DNA of 64,000 nt from Hyphomicrobium nitrativorans NL23 (lineage in GTDB: Bacteria > Pseudomonadota > Alphaproteobacteria > Rhizobiales > Hyphomicrobiaceae). The translations under genes and the position numbers were made by a program. Positions 42,704-54,082 of this stretch are shown one piece after another. The stretch is from assembly GCF_000503895.1 (NCBI RefSeq), contig NC_022997.1, positions 764,501-828,500 of the forward strand, read 5' to 3'. The notes under the pieces were generated by a model that saw only the letters and a list, made by a program, of their open reading frames with translations, was not told the DNA's origin and did not search any database. Each line of letters starts with the position of its first letter. The first letter of the stretch is position 1.

Positions 42704-43264
42704 GTGAACGCTCATGCTGCCAAGCCGGACTCGTTTCCGGCACTGGTTCTCAACGCCGACTTCCGGCCCCTGAGCTACTACCCGTTGTCGCTCTGGAGCT
42801 GGCAGGAGTCGGTGAAGGCCGTCTTTTTGGATCGCGTCAACATCGTCTCGGAGTATGAGCGGACAGTTCGCTCGACGAGCTTCGAGATGCAGCTTCCCTC
42901 CGTCGTTTCTCTCAAAACTTACGTCAAACCGGCGCTGTATCCCGCTTTTACGCGGTTCAACGTTTTCCTGCGCGATCGCTTCAGTTGCCAGTATTGCGGC
43001 ATCAAGGACGACCTGACGTTCGATCATCTCATTCCGCGCTCGCGCGGCGGGTTGACCCGCTGGGACAATGTCGTGACCGCATGCGCGCCCTGCAACCTCA
43101 GGAAGGGTGCGGAGATGCCGTGGGATATCGAGATGCGGCCGCACCAGATGCCGTATCGGCCGACGGTGTTCGAGCTTCACAGGAACGGGCGGCTGTTCCC
43201 GCCGAACTATCTGCACGATAGTTGGCTCGACTATCTCTACTGGGACACCGAACTGGAGCCGTAG
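42704..43264 (+). CDS. HNH endonuclease family protein
   Basis: The 186-residue protein starts with GTG at 42704. It shows the HNH motif with structural zinc cysteines: FSCQYCGIKDDLTFDHLIPRSRGGLTRWDNVVTACAPCNLRKG. The N-terminal segment PALVLNADFRPLSYYPLSLWSWQ and the C-terminal NYLHDSWLDYLYWD are typical for a widely conserved chromosomal HNH protein in alphaproteobacteria. Its cellular substrate is unknown. Confidence 0.9.
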   Translation: MNAHAAKPDSFPALVLNADFRPLSYYPLSLWSWQESVKAVFLDRVNIVSEYERTVRSTSFEMQLPSVVSLKTYVKPALYPAFTRFNVFLRDRFSCQYCGIKDDLTFDHLIPRSRGGLTRWDNVVTACAPCNLRKGAEMPWDIEMRPHQMPYRPTVFELHRNGRLFPPNYLHDSWLDYLYWDTELEP

Positions 43265-43321
43265 GGCGCGTTTGCGCGGCCATGATTGACTCCGGCCCGG
43301 TTTGCAGATCTGTTCCGCGCG

Positions 43322-43348
43322 CAAAAAAAGGCCCCGTTGCCGGGGCCT
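43322..43348 (-). terminator. Rho-independent terminator for the gene at 43392
   Basis: AGGCCCCG (43329-43336) pairs with CGGGGCCT (43341-43348) around TTGC. The seven A residues at 43323-43329 become a T tract on the minus strand, so it terminates leftward transcription from the gene at 43392-43616 and may also stop the HNH gene. Confidence 0.8.
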
Positions 43349-43391
43349 GAATTGGAAGGTCCAAGCTGATAAGCGTCAAGCAGCGCGCGGC

Positions 43392-43616
43392 TCAGGCGGC
43401 GCGCTTTTCCGGCTTTGCGCAGAGGACGAGCGCGATCGCCTCGACGGCTTTCCCCCAATCGGCTGCGTTCTTCGTGTCCGCTGTGCCGGTTTCGGCGCCG
43501 AATGCGCGCATTGCGTCGCGGGCCGTTCCGCCGTCGCGGAAAAAGCGAGCGCAGGACTGGCGCGCAATGCCGACGGCCTGATGCCATTCAATCGGATTGA
43601 CGTGCTCGGGAACCAT
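43392..43616 (-). CDS. Small hypothetical protein (74 residues)
   Basis: The protein starts MVPEHVNPIEWHQAVGIARQ at 43616, with GAGGAG before the ATG, and ends LVLCAKPEKRAA. It is helical and soluble, with HVNPIEWHQAVGIARQSCARFFRDGG as its most distinctive part. A terminator follows. I recall similar short proteins in Hyphomicrobiales but no function. Confidence 0.65.
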   Translation of the reverse strand: MVPEHVNPIEWHQAVGIARQSCARFFRDGGTARDAMRAFGAETGTADTKNAADWGKAVEAIALVLCAKPEKRAA

Positions 43617-44062
43617 TGGGTCGCTCCTCAATTTACTGTGACTCAAACGTTGGGGGGCAAGCACACCGGTTCGCTTCAGTGCCACTACGCATATACCGGT
43701 CCATGTGACACCAACTGGGACTGATCGTCAGGTGCCCGGTATGCTTGCCTACTCGTTGGAGGCTTTTCGAGAGCCTCCGAATTCCTTGGCCGACTATTGC
43801 TTCGTGTAGGAAATCGGCCGGTTTCCTGCCTGTTGCGGCGATTTCTCCGCGATGGGGTTTGTCGCTCCGCCGCGAGACCCGTCTTTCGTGGCTGCCAGGA
43901 CGACGCCAACAACATCCTGCAGCGAACGCCAGTGACTTTCTTCCAAACGCATCGACTTCACTCACTCTTACGCGACGACCGGAACATGCGGGATCCGTCG
44001 CTCAATTGAGCGAGACGCTGGATCCTTCCTGCCGGAGACGCTGAACTGAAGAATTCCGGGGT

Positions 44063-44110
44063 GCGAACCGCTCAGACAAACGCATGGACTTTTGTGTCCG
44101 AGCGGTTCGC
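44063..44110. repeat. 16-bp inverted repeat in gene-free region
   Basis: GCGAACCGCTCAGACA (44063-44078) and TGTCCGAGCGGTTCGC (44095-44110) are reverse complements with one mismatch and enclose a 16-base loop. It may be the stem of a structured RNA or an operator. Neighbouring genes give no hint. Confidence 0.55.
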
Positions 44111-44190
44111 TTCATTCTTTCGAACACGCGTTTCAGCGTGTCTTTGGGGGACTTTTGGGGGTACGCCAACGCAACGCTACGCGGAACTTC

Positions 44191-44250
44191 GGTACGCAAA
44201 ACTGGGGTACGCAAAACTGGGGTACGCAAGACTGGGGTACTCAACTCACG
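44191..44250 (+). repeat. 15-bp tandem repeat, about four units
   Basis: GGTACGCAAAACTGG occurs exactly at 44191-44205 and 44206-44220, with one change at 44221-44235 (GCAAGACTGG), and degenerates at 44236-44250. Because the period is a multiple of three, all frames stay open and give artefactual repetitive proteins. It is not a CRISPR array: there are no spacers. Confidence 0.8.
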
Positions 44251-44699
44251 CTTACTCAACGCAACACCGCTACTCGGTACGCAACTGACGCAACGCTTAC
44301 GCATTCGGTTCCAGGGAGATGGTCTGTCTGTTGTGGAAAACACCGATGCCATCTGCTTCCGTCGATCGTGGGCGGACACAACACTTGCCCCTTTCTCCGA
44401 CACAAAGAGCGTTTCGGCAGTTTCGAACGGGACACCCTCCCAGAGCTTCCCGCACGTCCACATTTCCCTCCCTCCGCGGTCCGCTGACACTCACGCTGTT
44501 CCATTTGCGTTCCGCGTATGGACTCATATGACCGTGACACTGTGGCCACGGCAGGGCGCAAAAATGACTTGCGGTGGAAATCATCTTGACATGCTACGTC
44601 GCGGCCACATGCGAAGTTCGCAAGCGGCTCACGCGTCTGGATTTTTGGTTTGCGGCGCGCGCTTGTTGATAATTTCAAGCGCTTGAATCAACGGCCGTT

Positions 44700-45218
44700 T
44701 CAGTCGCGCACAGATGCTGAAAGAAAGGCAGCTTTGAGCGCGCCGGTGAACGCTGCGAGCGAGGCGACGACGTTCCAGCCCGCAAAGGATAGCCCCGCGA
44801 ACGTCCACGGGGCTTCGTCGCAACGGACGACGCGGCTTTCCGCGAGGCTCGACAGCAGGTCGGATGCGGAGGTGGGGAGCGACTGGGCTGCACCGCACGT
44901 CGTAGGGCCCGGCCAGAATTTCCATTCAGCGCCCGCGTGATAGACGCCGAGGCCAGCGTTGCCGAGGAAGGCGAGCGCGACGACGACGTAGAGGAAGGCC
45001 GCGAGGCGCGGCATCTCGGATGTCAACGCCATGGCGACGAACAGCAGCGGAATGGCTGCATAGTAGGCGTAGCGCTGCATCAGGCAGAGCGGGCAGGGCG
45101 TGTAGCCGCCGAGGTGTTCGAAGGCGAGCGCGACGAGAATGATGCCGGTCGCGAAAAACAGCGTCAGGCCGCCGGTGCGGTAGGCGGCGCTTTTTTCGGG
45201 GATTTCAGACATTAACAT
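44700..45218 (-). CDS. dsbB: Disulfide bond formation protein B
   Basis: The 172-residue inner-membrane protein reoxidises DsbA and passes electrons to quinone. It has four membrane segments, the first redox pair in YTPCPLCLMQRYAYYAA and the second pair as GPTTCGAAQ and RVVRCDEAPW, with the late segment FAGLSFAGWNVVAS typical of the family. The start is at ATG 45218 (or 45212); the TTG at 45224 is unlikely. yqaA lies upstream on the same strand, 27 bases away. Confidence 0.93.
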   Translation of the reverse strand: MLMSEIPEKSAAYRTGGLTLFFATGIILVALAFEHLGGYTPCPLCLMQRYAYYAAIPLLFVAMALTSEMPRLAAFLYVVVALAFLGNAGLGVYHAGAEWKFWPGPTTCGAAQSLPTSASDLLSSLAESRVVRCDEAPWTFAGLSFAGWNVVASLAAFTGALKAAFLSASVRD

Positions 45219-45245
45219 ACTCAAGATCCTCGGTACGCCAGGAGC

Positions 45246-45830
45246 TTAGACCACATACTTGACGGCGACAAAGCCGCCGACCAGAAGCACGACGAACACG
45301 GTCGTCACCAGCGTGAGGCGGCGTTCGATGAATTCGCGGATCGGCGGGCCGAAATAGTAGAGCAGGCCCGCGACGAGAAAGAAGCGCGAGGCGCGCGCTA
45401 CGATGCTGGCGAGCATGAACGGGAGGATCGGCATAGCCGTTACGCCTGCCGTGATCGTGAGCACCTTGTAGGGGAAGGGCGTGAGGCCGCCCAGGACGAT
45501 CAAGATCCAGATGCTCCATTCATTGAACCACGTGGAGAATTCCGCGACCTTGTCGGCCTTGCCGTAGAGTTCGAGGATCGGCAGGCCGATCTGCTCGAAC
45601 AGGAAATAGCCGATGATGTAGCCGGCGATGCCGCCGAGCACGGAGCCGACGGTTGCGATGGAGGCGTAGAGCATCGCTTTCGCGCGCTCTGCGATCACCA
45701 TCGGGATCAGCATCACGTCGGGCGGGATCGGGAAGAACGAGCTTTCGATGAACGAGATCCAGAACAGCGCGTGCTTCGCGCGGCCGTGGCGGGCGAGATC
45801 CATCGTCCAGTCGTAGAGCCGCCTAATCAT
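45246..45830 (-). CDS. yqaA: YqaA family (VTT/SNARE-associated) membrane protein
   Basis: The 194-residue protein has five to six hydrophobic helices and the family motifs HALFWISFIESSFFPIPPDVMLIPM, GSVLGGIAGYIIGYFLFEQIG and LGGLTPFPYKVLTITAGV, which places it in the YqaA branch of the DedA/VTT superfamily. Relatives move lipids or maintain membrane homeostasis. The gene is followed by dsbB, a pairing often seen in alphaproteobacteria. Confidence 0.9.
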   Translation of the reverse strand: MIRRLYDWTMDLARHGRAKHALFWISFIESSFFPIPPDVMLIPMVIAERAKAMLYASIATVGSVLGGIAGYIIGYFLFEQIGLPILELYGKADKVAEFSTWFNEWSIWILIVLGGLTPFPYKVLTITAGVTAMPILPFMLASIVARASRFFLVAGLLYYFGPPIREFIERRLTLVTTVFVVLLVGGFVAVKYVV

Positions 45831-45924
45831 GATCCGTCGTGCTCCGTGGAGAGGTTTCCGGCGTGCTTAGTGGGCGGCGGTCCACTTGTCTATTGCAGGC
45901 AGGACGCAGCGAGGGCGGTGTTTT

Positions 45925-47387
45925 TTATTGGTGTTGAAGCGCGGTTTCCAGTCCCGATGTGAGTTCGAGGACGAGGTGGTTCAGGATAAAGCGGCCTTCG
46001 CCGGTGGCGCGGATGCGGCCAAGGCGGGGCGCTTTTTCTTGGCCGGCTGGGGTGAGGCCCGGGCCGAGGCAGGCGCGGATTTCGTCGAAGCCGGGTTCGG
46101 AAGCGGGTGCAGTGGCGGGAGAGATCTGCTCGATCAGCCCCTGGTCGGAGAGTTTCCGGAGGCGGGCCGCGCTGGGTGCGAGGCCGCTGATGCGGGCGAG
46201 GCGGTCGAGATCTACGCCTTCCGCAAGGCGCAGACCCATCAGCAGCAGTTCGTCGGCTTGGGCGGAAGAGGGGATCGCTTCTGTAGCCGCGATGCCGTGG
46301 CCGGTTTCTTCGACGTTCGCGAGCCATGCTTCGGGGTTGCGTTCGGTTTCGGTGGCGAGGAGTGCCGCAGGTGTTTGCAAGCGGCCGTGGGCGCCGGGGC
46401 CGATGCCTGCGTAGGTGCCATAGCGCCAGTAGGTGAGGTTGTGGCGGCTTTGCTCGCCGGGCGCGGCGTGGTTCGAGATCTCGTATTGGGGCAGGCCGGC
46501 AGCGGCGGTGAGATCCTGCGTCACTTCGTAGAGATCGTGAGCGGCTTCGGCGGCGGGAATTGCGAGGCGGCCTTTCGCATAGAGGGCTGCGAAGGGCGTC
46601 TCTGGCTCGATGGTGAGCTGGTAGAGCGAGAGATGGCGGCCGGCCAGCGCGAGCGCTTCGGTAAGTTCCGCGCGCCAATCGGCGGGTGTTTGGTGCGGGC
46701 GGGCGTAGATGAGATCGAAGGAAACGCGGTCGAATGTCTTGTGGGCGAGCGCAACGGCAGCCTTCGCCTCTTCCACCGAATGGATGCGGCCGAGGCGTTT
46801 GAGATCCTCGTCGCGGAGCGACTGCACGCCGATGGAGACGCGGTTGACGCCTGCCGTGCGATAGCCCGCGAAGCGGCCGGCTTCGACGCTGCCCGGGTTG
46901 GCTTCGAGCGTGATTTCGGCGCCCGGCGACACGGGCCAGAGGCTTGCGATGTGATCGAGGATTGCGGCGACGGTTGCAGGCTGCATGAGAGACGGCGTGC
47001 CACCGCCGAAAAAGATCGAGGTGACGGTGGGGGGCGATGCGCCTTCCCCTCCCATGTCATGGCGGAGCCATGCTCCGCATGGACTTGGGGAGGGGTTAGG
47101 GGTGGGGGAAGCCCGACAGCAGCCGTTCTGGAATCCCCCCCTCCCGGCCTCCCCCACAAGGGGGGAGGGGAAGAGGAGCGAGGGCCACCGTGCGCGATCA
47201 GGTTTGCGACGTGGTCGAGTTCGCGTTTGTAGGCGGCGAGGAAGCGCGGCTCGTCCCAGCCGCCGAAGCGGACGTGACTGTTGAAATCGCAGTAGGGGCA
47301 TTTCTGCGCGCAGAACGGCCAGTGGATGTAGACGCCGAAGCCGGGCGTGCCGTCGTCGGTTGCTGTGGCTTGGATCGGCGGCGTCAT
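45925..47387 (-). pseudogene. hemW: HemW-like radical SAM protein, interrupted and shifted by a repeat
   Basis: The N-terminus starts at 47387 (ATGA overlap with rdgB) with FGVYIHWPFCAQKCPYCDFN, the radical-SAM CxxxCxxC motif, and runs in one frame to about 47,190. The rest, from VTSIFFGGGTPSLM to the end at 45925, with GVQSLRDEDLKRLGR, FDLIYARPHQTPADWRAEL, YEISNHAAPGEQSRHNLTYW and the HemW domain, lies in another frame. Between them is a palindromic repeat of about 135 bp whose length breaks the frame. HemW is a haem chaperone related to coproporphyrinogen dehydrogenase. As written the gene cannot make one chain. Confidence 0.8.
47043..47175. repeat. Palindromic repeat inserted in hemW
   Basis: The plus strand carries CCTTCCCCTCCCATGTCATG, the inner palindrome GCGGAGCCATGCTCCGC (47062-47078), then GGGGAGGGGTTAGGGGTGGG and, at the far end, CTCCCGGCCTCCCCCACAAG followed by GGGGGAGGGG. 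The complementary G- and C-rich ends can pair over the whole length. Translations containing SPLVGEAGRGG and TPNPSPS are familiar from dispersed repeats in Hyphomicrobiales genomes. Exact ends cannot be set by eye. Confidence 0.7.
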
Positions 47388-48262
47388 CGGCTGGCGGCGA
47401 GGAGCGCGCGGGCGAGCGTGCGCCAGCGGGGTTCGGCATCGGGCGTGTCGACCTTTTCCGCAGCCTGTTGGAGAGCACCCAGGAAGCTTGTCAAGTCGCG
47501 CACCGGCCAGTCGGCGCCGTTGGTTGCGAGGTCGTCGCGCAAGGAGGCGATGAAGCGGGCCAGTTCGGCTTGCGTCGAGAGATTGCGGGCGGCGGCTTCG
47601 AGGCCTTCGAGGTCGCGGCCGGATTTCGGACGTGCAGGTTCGGCTGCGATGCCTTCGAGGCAGTCGCGCTTGAAGGCGGCGAAAGCGCGGGTGCGATGGG
47701 AGATGGCGTATTTGCCCGCGGGTTCCATTTCGCCGAAGGTTTCGGTTGCGCCTTCGGGCACGAACATGGGGTCGAAGCCGAAGCCGTTTCCGCCGCGGGG
47801 TGGCCAGACGAGCGTGCCGTCCACGCGGCCGCGGAAGAGGCGCGTTTCGCCCGTAGGCCACGCGAGGCAGAGCACGGAAATGAAGTTCGCCGTGGGGGCG
47901 GGGCCGGACCAGGCGCCGCGTTCCGCGAGTTCGTCGTGGACCCGTTGCATGGCGCGGCCGAAGTCCTTGCCGGGCATGGCCCAGTCGGCCGAATAGACGC
48001 CGGGCGCGCCGTCGAGCGCGTGGACCTCGATGCCGGAATCGTCTGCGAGCGAGGGAAGCCCCGACGCTTTTGCGGCGGCGACGGCTTTGAGGGTGGCGTT
48101 GCCTTCGAAGGTCGTTTCGGTTTCCTCCGGCTCCGCAAGGCCGAGATCTCCGGCGGAAACCGCGTCGAGACCGAAGGGGGCGATCAGTTCCTTGATCTCC
48201 CAGACCTTGCCGGGGTTGTGGCTCGCGACAACGAGGCGTGTGCCGAACGTCAGCGTGGTCAT
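47384..48262 (-). CDS. rdgB: RdgB/HAM1 non-canonical purine NTP pyrophosphatase with C-terminal extension
   Basis: The 292-residue protein hydrolyses XTP, dITP and ITP. The core is clear: [82 protein letters not shown] and [13 protein letters not shown]. Usual members have about 200-215 residues; here about 80 more follow, with [39 protein letters not shown], which resembles a DUF7660-like helical domain. The gene is coupled by ATGA overlaps both to the VOC gene upstream and to hemW downstream. Confidence 0.9.
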   Translation of the reverse strand: MTTLTFGTRLVVASHNPGKVWEIKELIAPFGLDAVSAGDLGLAEPEETETTFEGNATLKAVAAAKASGLPSLADDSGIEVHALDGAPGVYSADWAMPGKDFGRAMQRVHDELAERGAWSGPAPTANFISVLCLAWPTGETRLFRGRVDGTLVWPPRGGNGFGFDPMFVPEGATETFGEMEPAGKYAISHRTRAFAAFKRDCLEGIAAEPARPKSGRDLEGLEAAARNLSTQAELARFIASLRDDLATNGADWPVRDLTSFLGALQQAAEKVDTPDAEPRWRTLARALLAASR

Positions 48263-48669
48263 GCGTCAAAACCCCAGATGCGCGGCTCGGCGAATTCTAC
48301 GGAATTGCCGGCGGGATCGCGGAAATAGATGGAACGGCCGCCCTGGGGCCACTCGAAGTCGGATTCGATTGCGACGCTCATGGCGGAGAGGCGCTGGCGC
48401 CACGCTTCGATTTCGTCCGCGTTGGCTGCAAAGCAGACGTGTCCCTGGCCTCTGGCGCCGTGAGGCGGCACGGGAAGGGGACCGTCCGGGGGAGTGCGGG
48501 TTGCCTCGGGATTAAAGATCAAAAGCATGTGATGCGCGAGCTTGTAGAAGATGTGGCGGCCGTCGACCTTTGCGTGCGGTGCAACTCCAAGCAGGCGCGT
48601 GTAAAAGGCTTCCGCGGCGGGAAGGTCGCGCGCGTAGATTACCGCTTCGAGGATGGCAGGCTTTGTCAT
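48259..48669 (-). CDS. VOC (glyoxalase/bleomycin-resistance) family protein
   Basis: The 136-residue protein has the paired beta-alpha-beta-beta-beta units of the VOC fold: [22 protein letters not shown] at the start and [23 protein letters not shown] at the end, with probable metal ligands His (GHVCFA region) and Glu (NSVEFAEP). Its stop overlaps the rdgB start by four bases, so it is in the same operon. The substrate is unknown; a housekeeping detoxification role is inferred. Confidence 0.88.
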   Translation of the reverse strand: MTKPAILEAVIYARDLPAAEAFYTRLLGVAPHAKVDGRHIFYKLAHHMLLIFNPEATRTPPDGPLPVPPHGARGQGHVCFAANADEIEAWRQRLSAMSVAIESDFEWPQGGRSIYFRDPAGNSVEFAEPRIWGFDA

Positions 48670-48710
48670 GGTTTCGGTCTATGGCATCGAGGGCTCAAGA
48701 CCTCAACCGA

Positions 48711-49424
48711 TCACGCGACCGTTAGTTTCTGCAGCTCGACCAGTTCGGCGATGCCCTTGCGGGCGAGTGCCATCAGAGCGTCGAAGCTTTCCTGGCTGAA
48801 GGCCGTGGTTTCGGCGGTACCCTGGACTTCGACGATGCCGCCGGCGCCGGTCATGACGAAATTGGAATCCGCATCCGCGTTCGAATCTTCCAGGTAGTCG
48901 AGATCGAGGACGGGCGTGCCGTTGTAAAGGCCGCAGGAAATGGCGGCCACGTGGTCTCGCAGAACGCCGTCCTTCACCATGTCGCGGAGCTTCATCCACT
49001 GGATGCAGTCGTGGAGCGCCACCCACGCGCCGGTGATCGCGGCGGTGCGGGTGCCGCCGTCGGCCTGGATCACGTCGCAGTCGATGGAGATCTGGCGTTC
49101 GCCGAGCTTGGGGAGATCGACCACGGCGCGGAGTGCGCGGCCGATGAGGCGCTGGATTTCCTGGGTGCGGCCCGACTGGTGGCCGACGGATGCCTCGCGG
49201 CGGGTGCGGTCGGTGGTGGCGCGGGGGAGCATGCCGTATTCGGCCGTGACCCAGCCGCGGCCCTGGCCCTTGAGCCACGGGGGAATGCGCTCTTCAAGGC
49301 TTGCGGTGCAGAGTACGTGGGTGTTGCCGAACTTGATCAGGCAGGAGCCCTCGGCGTGCATGGAGACCGCGCGTTCGAAGGAGACGCGGCGAAGTTCGCC
49401 AGGCTGGCGTTTGGAAGGGCGCAT
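48711..49424 (-). CDS. rph: Ribonuclease PH
   Basis: The 237-residue exoribonuclease trims tRNA 3' ends phosphorolytically. Characteristic segments are [104 protein letters not shown] and [20 protein letters not shown]. The ATG at 49424 gives the family N-terminus; the open frame to 49463 is extra. It is divergent from hrcA, the usual order in this group. Confidence 0.96.
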   Translation of the reverse strand: MRPSKRQPGELRRVSFERAVSMHAEGSCLIKFGNTHVLCTASLEERIPPWLKGQGRGWVTAEYGMLPRATTDRTRREASVGHQSGRTQEIQRLIGRALRAVVDLPKLGERQISIDCDVIQADGGTRTAAITGAWVALHDCIQWMKLRDMVKDGVLRDHVAAISCGLYNGTPVLDLDYLEDSNADADSNFVMTGAGGIVEVQGTAETTAFSQESFDALMALARKGIAELVELQKLTVA

Positions 49425-49699
49425 GTGGTTTCGGCTTTCTCGGAATGCTCGGGAGATCGGCATAGGGAAGGCCGTCGCCCTGTCCCTTCCATCCCGCTAT
49501 TTCGGTGTGCGCGCGACCCTAAGGGAGGGCCCCACTGGGATCAACCTCAATCGGCGGGTGCGGACGGACCCTGGCTCGACGCCTCCGCAACGGCTTTGCG
49601 CTGGGTGTGGATTACGGCCGGGGTCTTGCATTGAACGGGCTTGCTGCCATTATTTCAGGGTCCCGAGCGGCCGCATGCCGTTCGCGACATGAGATCCCG

Positions 49700-50758
49700 A
49701 TGTCAGAACCTCAGTCCGAAATCAAAAAACTTTCCGAGCGTTCGCGCGAAATTCTGCGGCAGATCGTGGACAGCTATCTGGCCACGGGCGAACCCGTCGG
49801 CTCGCGCAACCTGTCGCGCGTGTTGCCGATGGCGCTGTCGCCCGCGTCGATCCGCAACGTGATGAGCGACCTTGAGCACGCGGGGCTCATCTTCGCGCCG
49901 CATACCTCGGCCGGGCGGCTGCCGACGCAGTCGGGGCTTCGCATGTTCGTCGACGGTTTGCTGGAGGTCGGAGACCTCAGCACGGAGGAGCGGCGCAAGA
50001 TCGAGGCGCAGATCGCTGTCCGGCGCACCAAGTCGCTCGATCAGGTGCTGACGGAAGCGGGTGAGATGATCTCCGGGCTTTCGCATTGTGCGGGCGTGGT
50101 GCTGGCCGAGAAGCAGACGGCGCGCTTGAAGCACATCGATTTCGTGCCGCTGGAGCCGACAAAGGCGCTCGTCGTGCTCGTCGACGAGGATCAGAACGTC
50201 GAAAACCGTCTGATCGGGTTGCCCGCGGGCCTGCCGCCGTCCGCGCTGACGGAAGCGGCGAATTATCTCAACGCGCATATCCGTGGGCTCACCATCGCCG
50301 AGGCGCGGCAGGCGGTGGAGGTGGAGCTCGGACAAGCGAAAGCCGAACTCGACAAACTGACGCAGAAGGTGATCAAGGCGGGGCTCGCCGAATGGTCGGG
50401 CTCGCTCGACGACAGGAAGAGCCTGATCGTGCGGGGGCAGGCGAACCTTTTGAAGGACCTGACCGCGATCGAGGATTTGGAACGCATCCGCCAGCTTTTC
50501 GACGACCTCGAAAGCAAGCGGGATCTGGTGCAAATCCTGGGTCTCGCGGAGCAGGGTGAGGGGGTTCGGATTTTCATCGGTTCTGAGAATAAGCTGTTCT
50601 CGCTGTCGGGTTCGTCGCTGATCGTCGCGCCGTTTCACGACGAGGAGCGGAAAGTGGTCGGCGTGCTCGGCGTGATCGGGCCGACGCGGCTCAACTATGC
50701 CCGCATCATTCCGATGGTCGACTACACGGCGCGGCTCGTCAGCCGCGTGCTGACTTGA
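49700..50758 (+). CDS. hrcA: Heat-inducible transcription repressor HrcA
   Basis: The 352-residue repressor controls chaperone genes by binding CIRCE elements. The winged-helix N-terminus is [76 protein letters not shown]. The C-terminal domain ends [26 protein letters not shown]. The ATG at 49700 is used. No CIRCE (TTAGCACTC-N9-GAGTGCTAA) was found in this window, so its targets, probably groESL, are elsewhere. Confidence 0.96.
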   Translation: MSEPQSEIKKLSERSREILRQIVDSYLATGEPVGSRNLSRVLPMALSPASIRNVMSDLEHAGLIFAPHTSAGRLPTQSGLRMFVDGLLEVGDLSTEERRKIEAQIAVRRTKSLDQVLTEAGEMISGLSHCAGVVLAEKQTARLKHIDFVPLEPTKALVVLVDEDQNVENRLIGLPAGLPPSALTEAANYLNAHIRGLTIAEARQAVEVELGQAKAELDKLTQKVIKAGLAEWSGSLDDRKSLIVRGQANLLKDLTAIEDLERIRQLFDDLESKRDLVQILGLAEQGEGVRIFIGSENKLFSLSGSSLIVAPFHDEERKVVGVLGVIGPTRLNYARIIPMVDYTARLVSRVLT

Positions 50759-50897
50759 TTTTTCCGCCTCTGCGGCTGATATCGGGCGCTTGTATCCTGC
50801 GCCCCCGCGCCGCACGCCTCGGGCACGCGGTGCCAGCCGGTCCGAACGCCGGTCCGTTTGGGCGCTTTCAAGATTTTCGCTTCGATCTGGAGATCTC

Positions 50898-51584
50898 ATG
50901 TCTGACGAGACGATGAAACCGAATGCGCCGGGCACGACGGGCGGAGCCGATGCAACTTCCTCGGCGCCTCCGTCCGATCCGGTTCTGGAGGCGGAGCGCC
51001 TGGCGGCCGAGGTCGATACGCTGCAGGGGCAGATCGCCGACCTTACCGACCGGCTGCTGAGGGCGCATGCCGAGATGGATAACATGAGGAAGCGGGCCGA
51101 GCGCGAGCGCGAGGAGACCGCGAAGTACGCCATCAGCAAGTTTGCGCGCGATGTGGCGGGGGTTGCCGACAATTTCGAGCGGGCCAAGCAGGCGGTGCCG
51201 GCGGATGCGGCCGACCAGGACCCGGTGCTGAAAGGGCTTCTTGAGGGCGTTACGATGACCGAGCGCGAGTTTCTCAACGCGCTGGAGAAGAACGGGGTGC
51301 GGCGGATCGTGCCCAAGGGCGAGGCCTTCAATCCCCATCTGCATCAGGCGATGATGGAGGCGCACAACGCCGATGTGGCGCCTGGAACCATCGTGGAGGT
51401 CTATCAGGCGGGCTATGTGATCGACGATCGCGTGCTGCGCCCGGCGATGGTGGTTGTGGCCAAGGGCGGGCCGAAGCCGGCACCGGCTGCGGAACCGGGT
51501 GGCGCCGCGGATCCGGATCCGCAATCGGATGCAGGGGACGGCGCTGGTTCTCAGCCGCCGCCTGGCAACGATAACGCGATGTAA
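50898..51584 (+). CDS. grpE: Nucleotide exchange factor GrpE
   Basis: The 228-residue co-chaperone releases ADP from DnaK. It has an Ala/Pro-rich N-terminus, the long helix around VDTLQGQIADLTDRLLRAHAEMDNMRKRAERERE, and the conserved ending GVRRIVPKGEAFNPHLHQAMMEAHNADVAPGTIVEVYQAGYVIDDRVLRPAMVVVAKG. The start at 50898 follows GGAGATCTC. The Pro/Gly/Asp-rich tail of about 40 residues is longer than usual. It lies between hrcA and dnaK. Confidence 0.96.
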   Translation: MSDETMKPNAPGTTGGADATSSAPPSDPVLEAERLAAEVDTLQGQIADLTDRLLRAHAEMDNMRKRAEREREETAKYAISKFARDVAGVADNFERAKQAVPADAADQDPVLKGLLEGVTMTEREFLNALEKNGVRRIVPKGEAFNPHLHQAMMEAHNADVAPGTIVEVYQAGYVIDDRVLRPAMVVVAKGGPKPAPAAEPGGAADPDPQSDAGDGAGSQPPPGNDNAM

Positions 51585-51803
51585 GCGGGGTTTTCCGTCC
51601 CGGTCCGGCGGGCCGGGTTCTCGCGCGCGGCCTGGGCGGTCATCTGCCTCAGGCTGCGTGGCCCTTACTTATCGGTAGTAAAGAGACAGTATAGCCAGTG
51701 TTTTGCGGGCGCGGGGCGAGCACAAAGGGCTTGCGCCAGCCCGCGTGAGAAGTGTTAAAGCAAGGACCCCATAAATTGATCACGCGGCGGTGATCCGCGC
51801 CCG

Positions 51804-51831
51804 TTGCGCGCGGAAAAGACCACCCTATATA
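51804..51831 (+). promoter_or_regulatory. dnaK: Candidate promoter of dnaK
   Basis: TTGCGC (51804-51809) and TATATA (51826-51831, within CCCTATATAA) are 16 bases apart and 133 bases before dnaK. The -10 element resembles the CYTATNTAA pattern of alphaproteobacterial RpoH promoters as well as the ordinary sigma-70 pattern. Which factor uses it cannot be decided by eye. Confidence 0.4.
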
Positions 51832-51963
51832 ACCGCCCATCATCAATTGTTCTCCATTGGGGACCGTATCCATTGCCCCCGCTTGAGGGGTTTACGGACA
51901 ATCTGGACGCCGGCCTTTCTTGGGTCCGGACGGTCTGCCGCAACGAAGAGGAATTACGGAGAC

Positions 51964-53883
<1,920 letters not shown>

Positions 53884-54082
53884 CGGCCCGTTTTCTCCAG
53901 GCTTCTCCTTCCGCTTGCCGCGCTCTCAATGTCGTGGCTCGGCGGGAGGAGGGCCTTTTTCATATGAGCCCATTTTGCATGAGCCAAGGGGGCAGGCGGG
54001 CCGACAGAGCGCGATGGATGCGCCAATCGCTCAGCCATAGGTCTTGCTTCCCGCCGCGCTCTGCCCGATAGAATGCCGTCCC

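Larger units (their letters stand above)
43617..44699. other. 1.08-kb region without a supported gene, rich in repeats
   Basis: The frames here (for example 44002-44490 minus and 44084-44686 plus) translate repeats and have no family resemblance or good binding sites. The region holds a 16-bp inverted repeat (44063-44078 with 44095-44110, one mismatch), a 15-bp tandem repeat (44191-44250) and a perfect 14-bp palindrome TTCAAGCGCTTGAA at 44674-44687, just beyond the dsbB stop. It is one of the longest gene-free stretches in the core part of the window. Confidence 0.5.

Noticed and set aside
44191-44250. CRISPR array
   Set aside because: The 15-bp units are directly adjacent without spacers and degenerate after three copies.
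44002-44490. Protein with RTPVL repeats on the minus strand
   Set aside because: The repeats are only the translation of the 15-bp tandem repeat; no family resemblance and no ribosome binding site.
46521-48269. Minus-strand frame of 582 codons across rdgB and hemW
   Set aside because: Only about 65 codons (47387 to about 47190) are the genuine hemW N-terminus; the remainder is an Arg/Pro-rich shadow of rdgB and of the shifted hemW part.
49480-51963. CIRCE element upstream of hrcA, grpE or dnaK
   Set aside because: No TTAGCACTC-N9-GAGTGCTAA-like inverted repeat was seen; dnaK in alphaproteobacteria is usually under RpoH instead.
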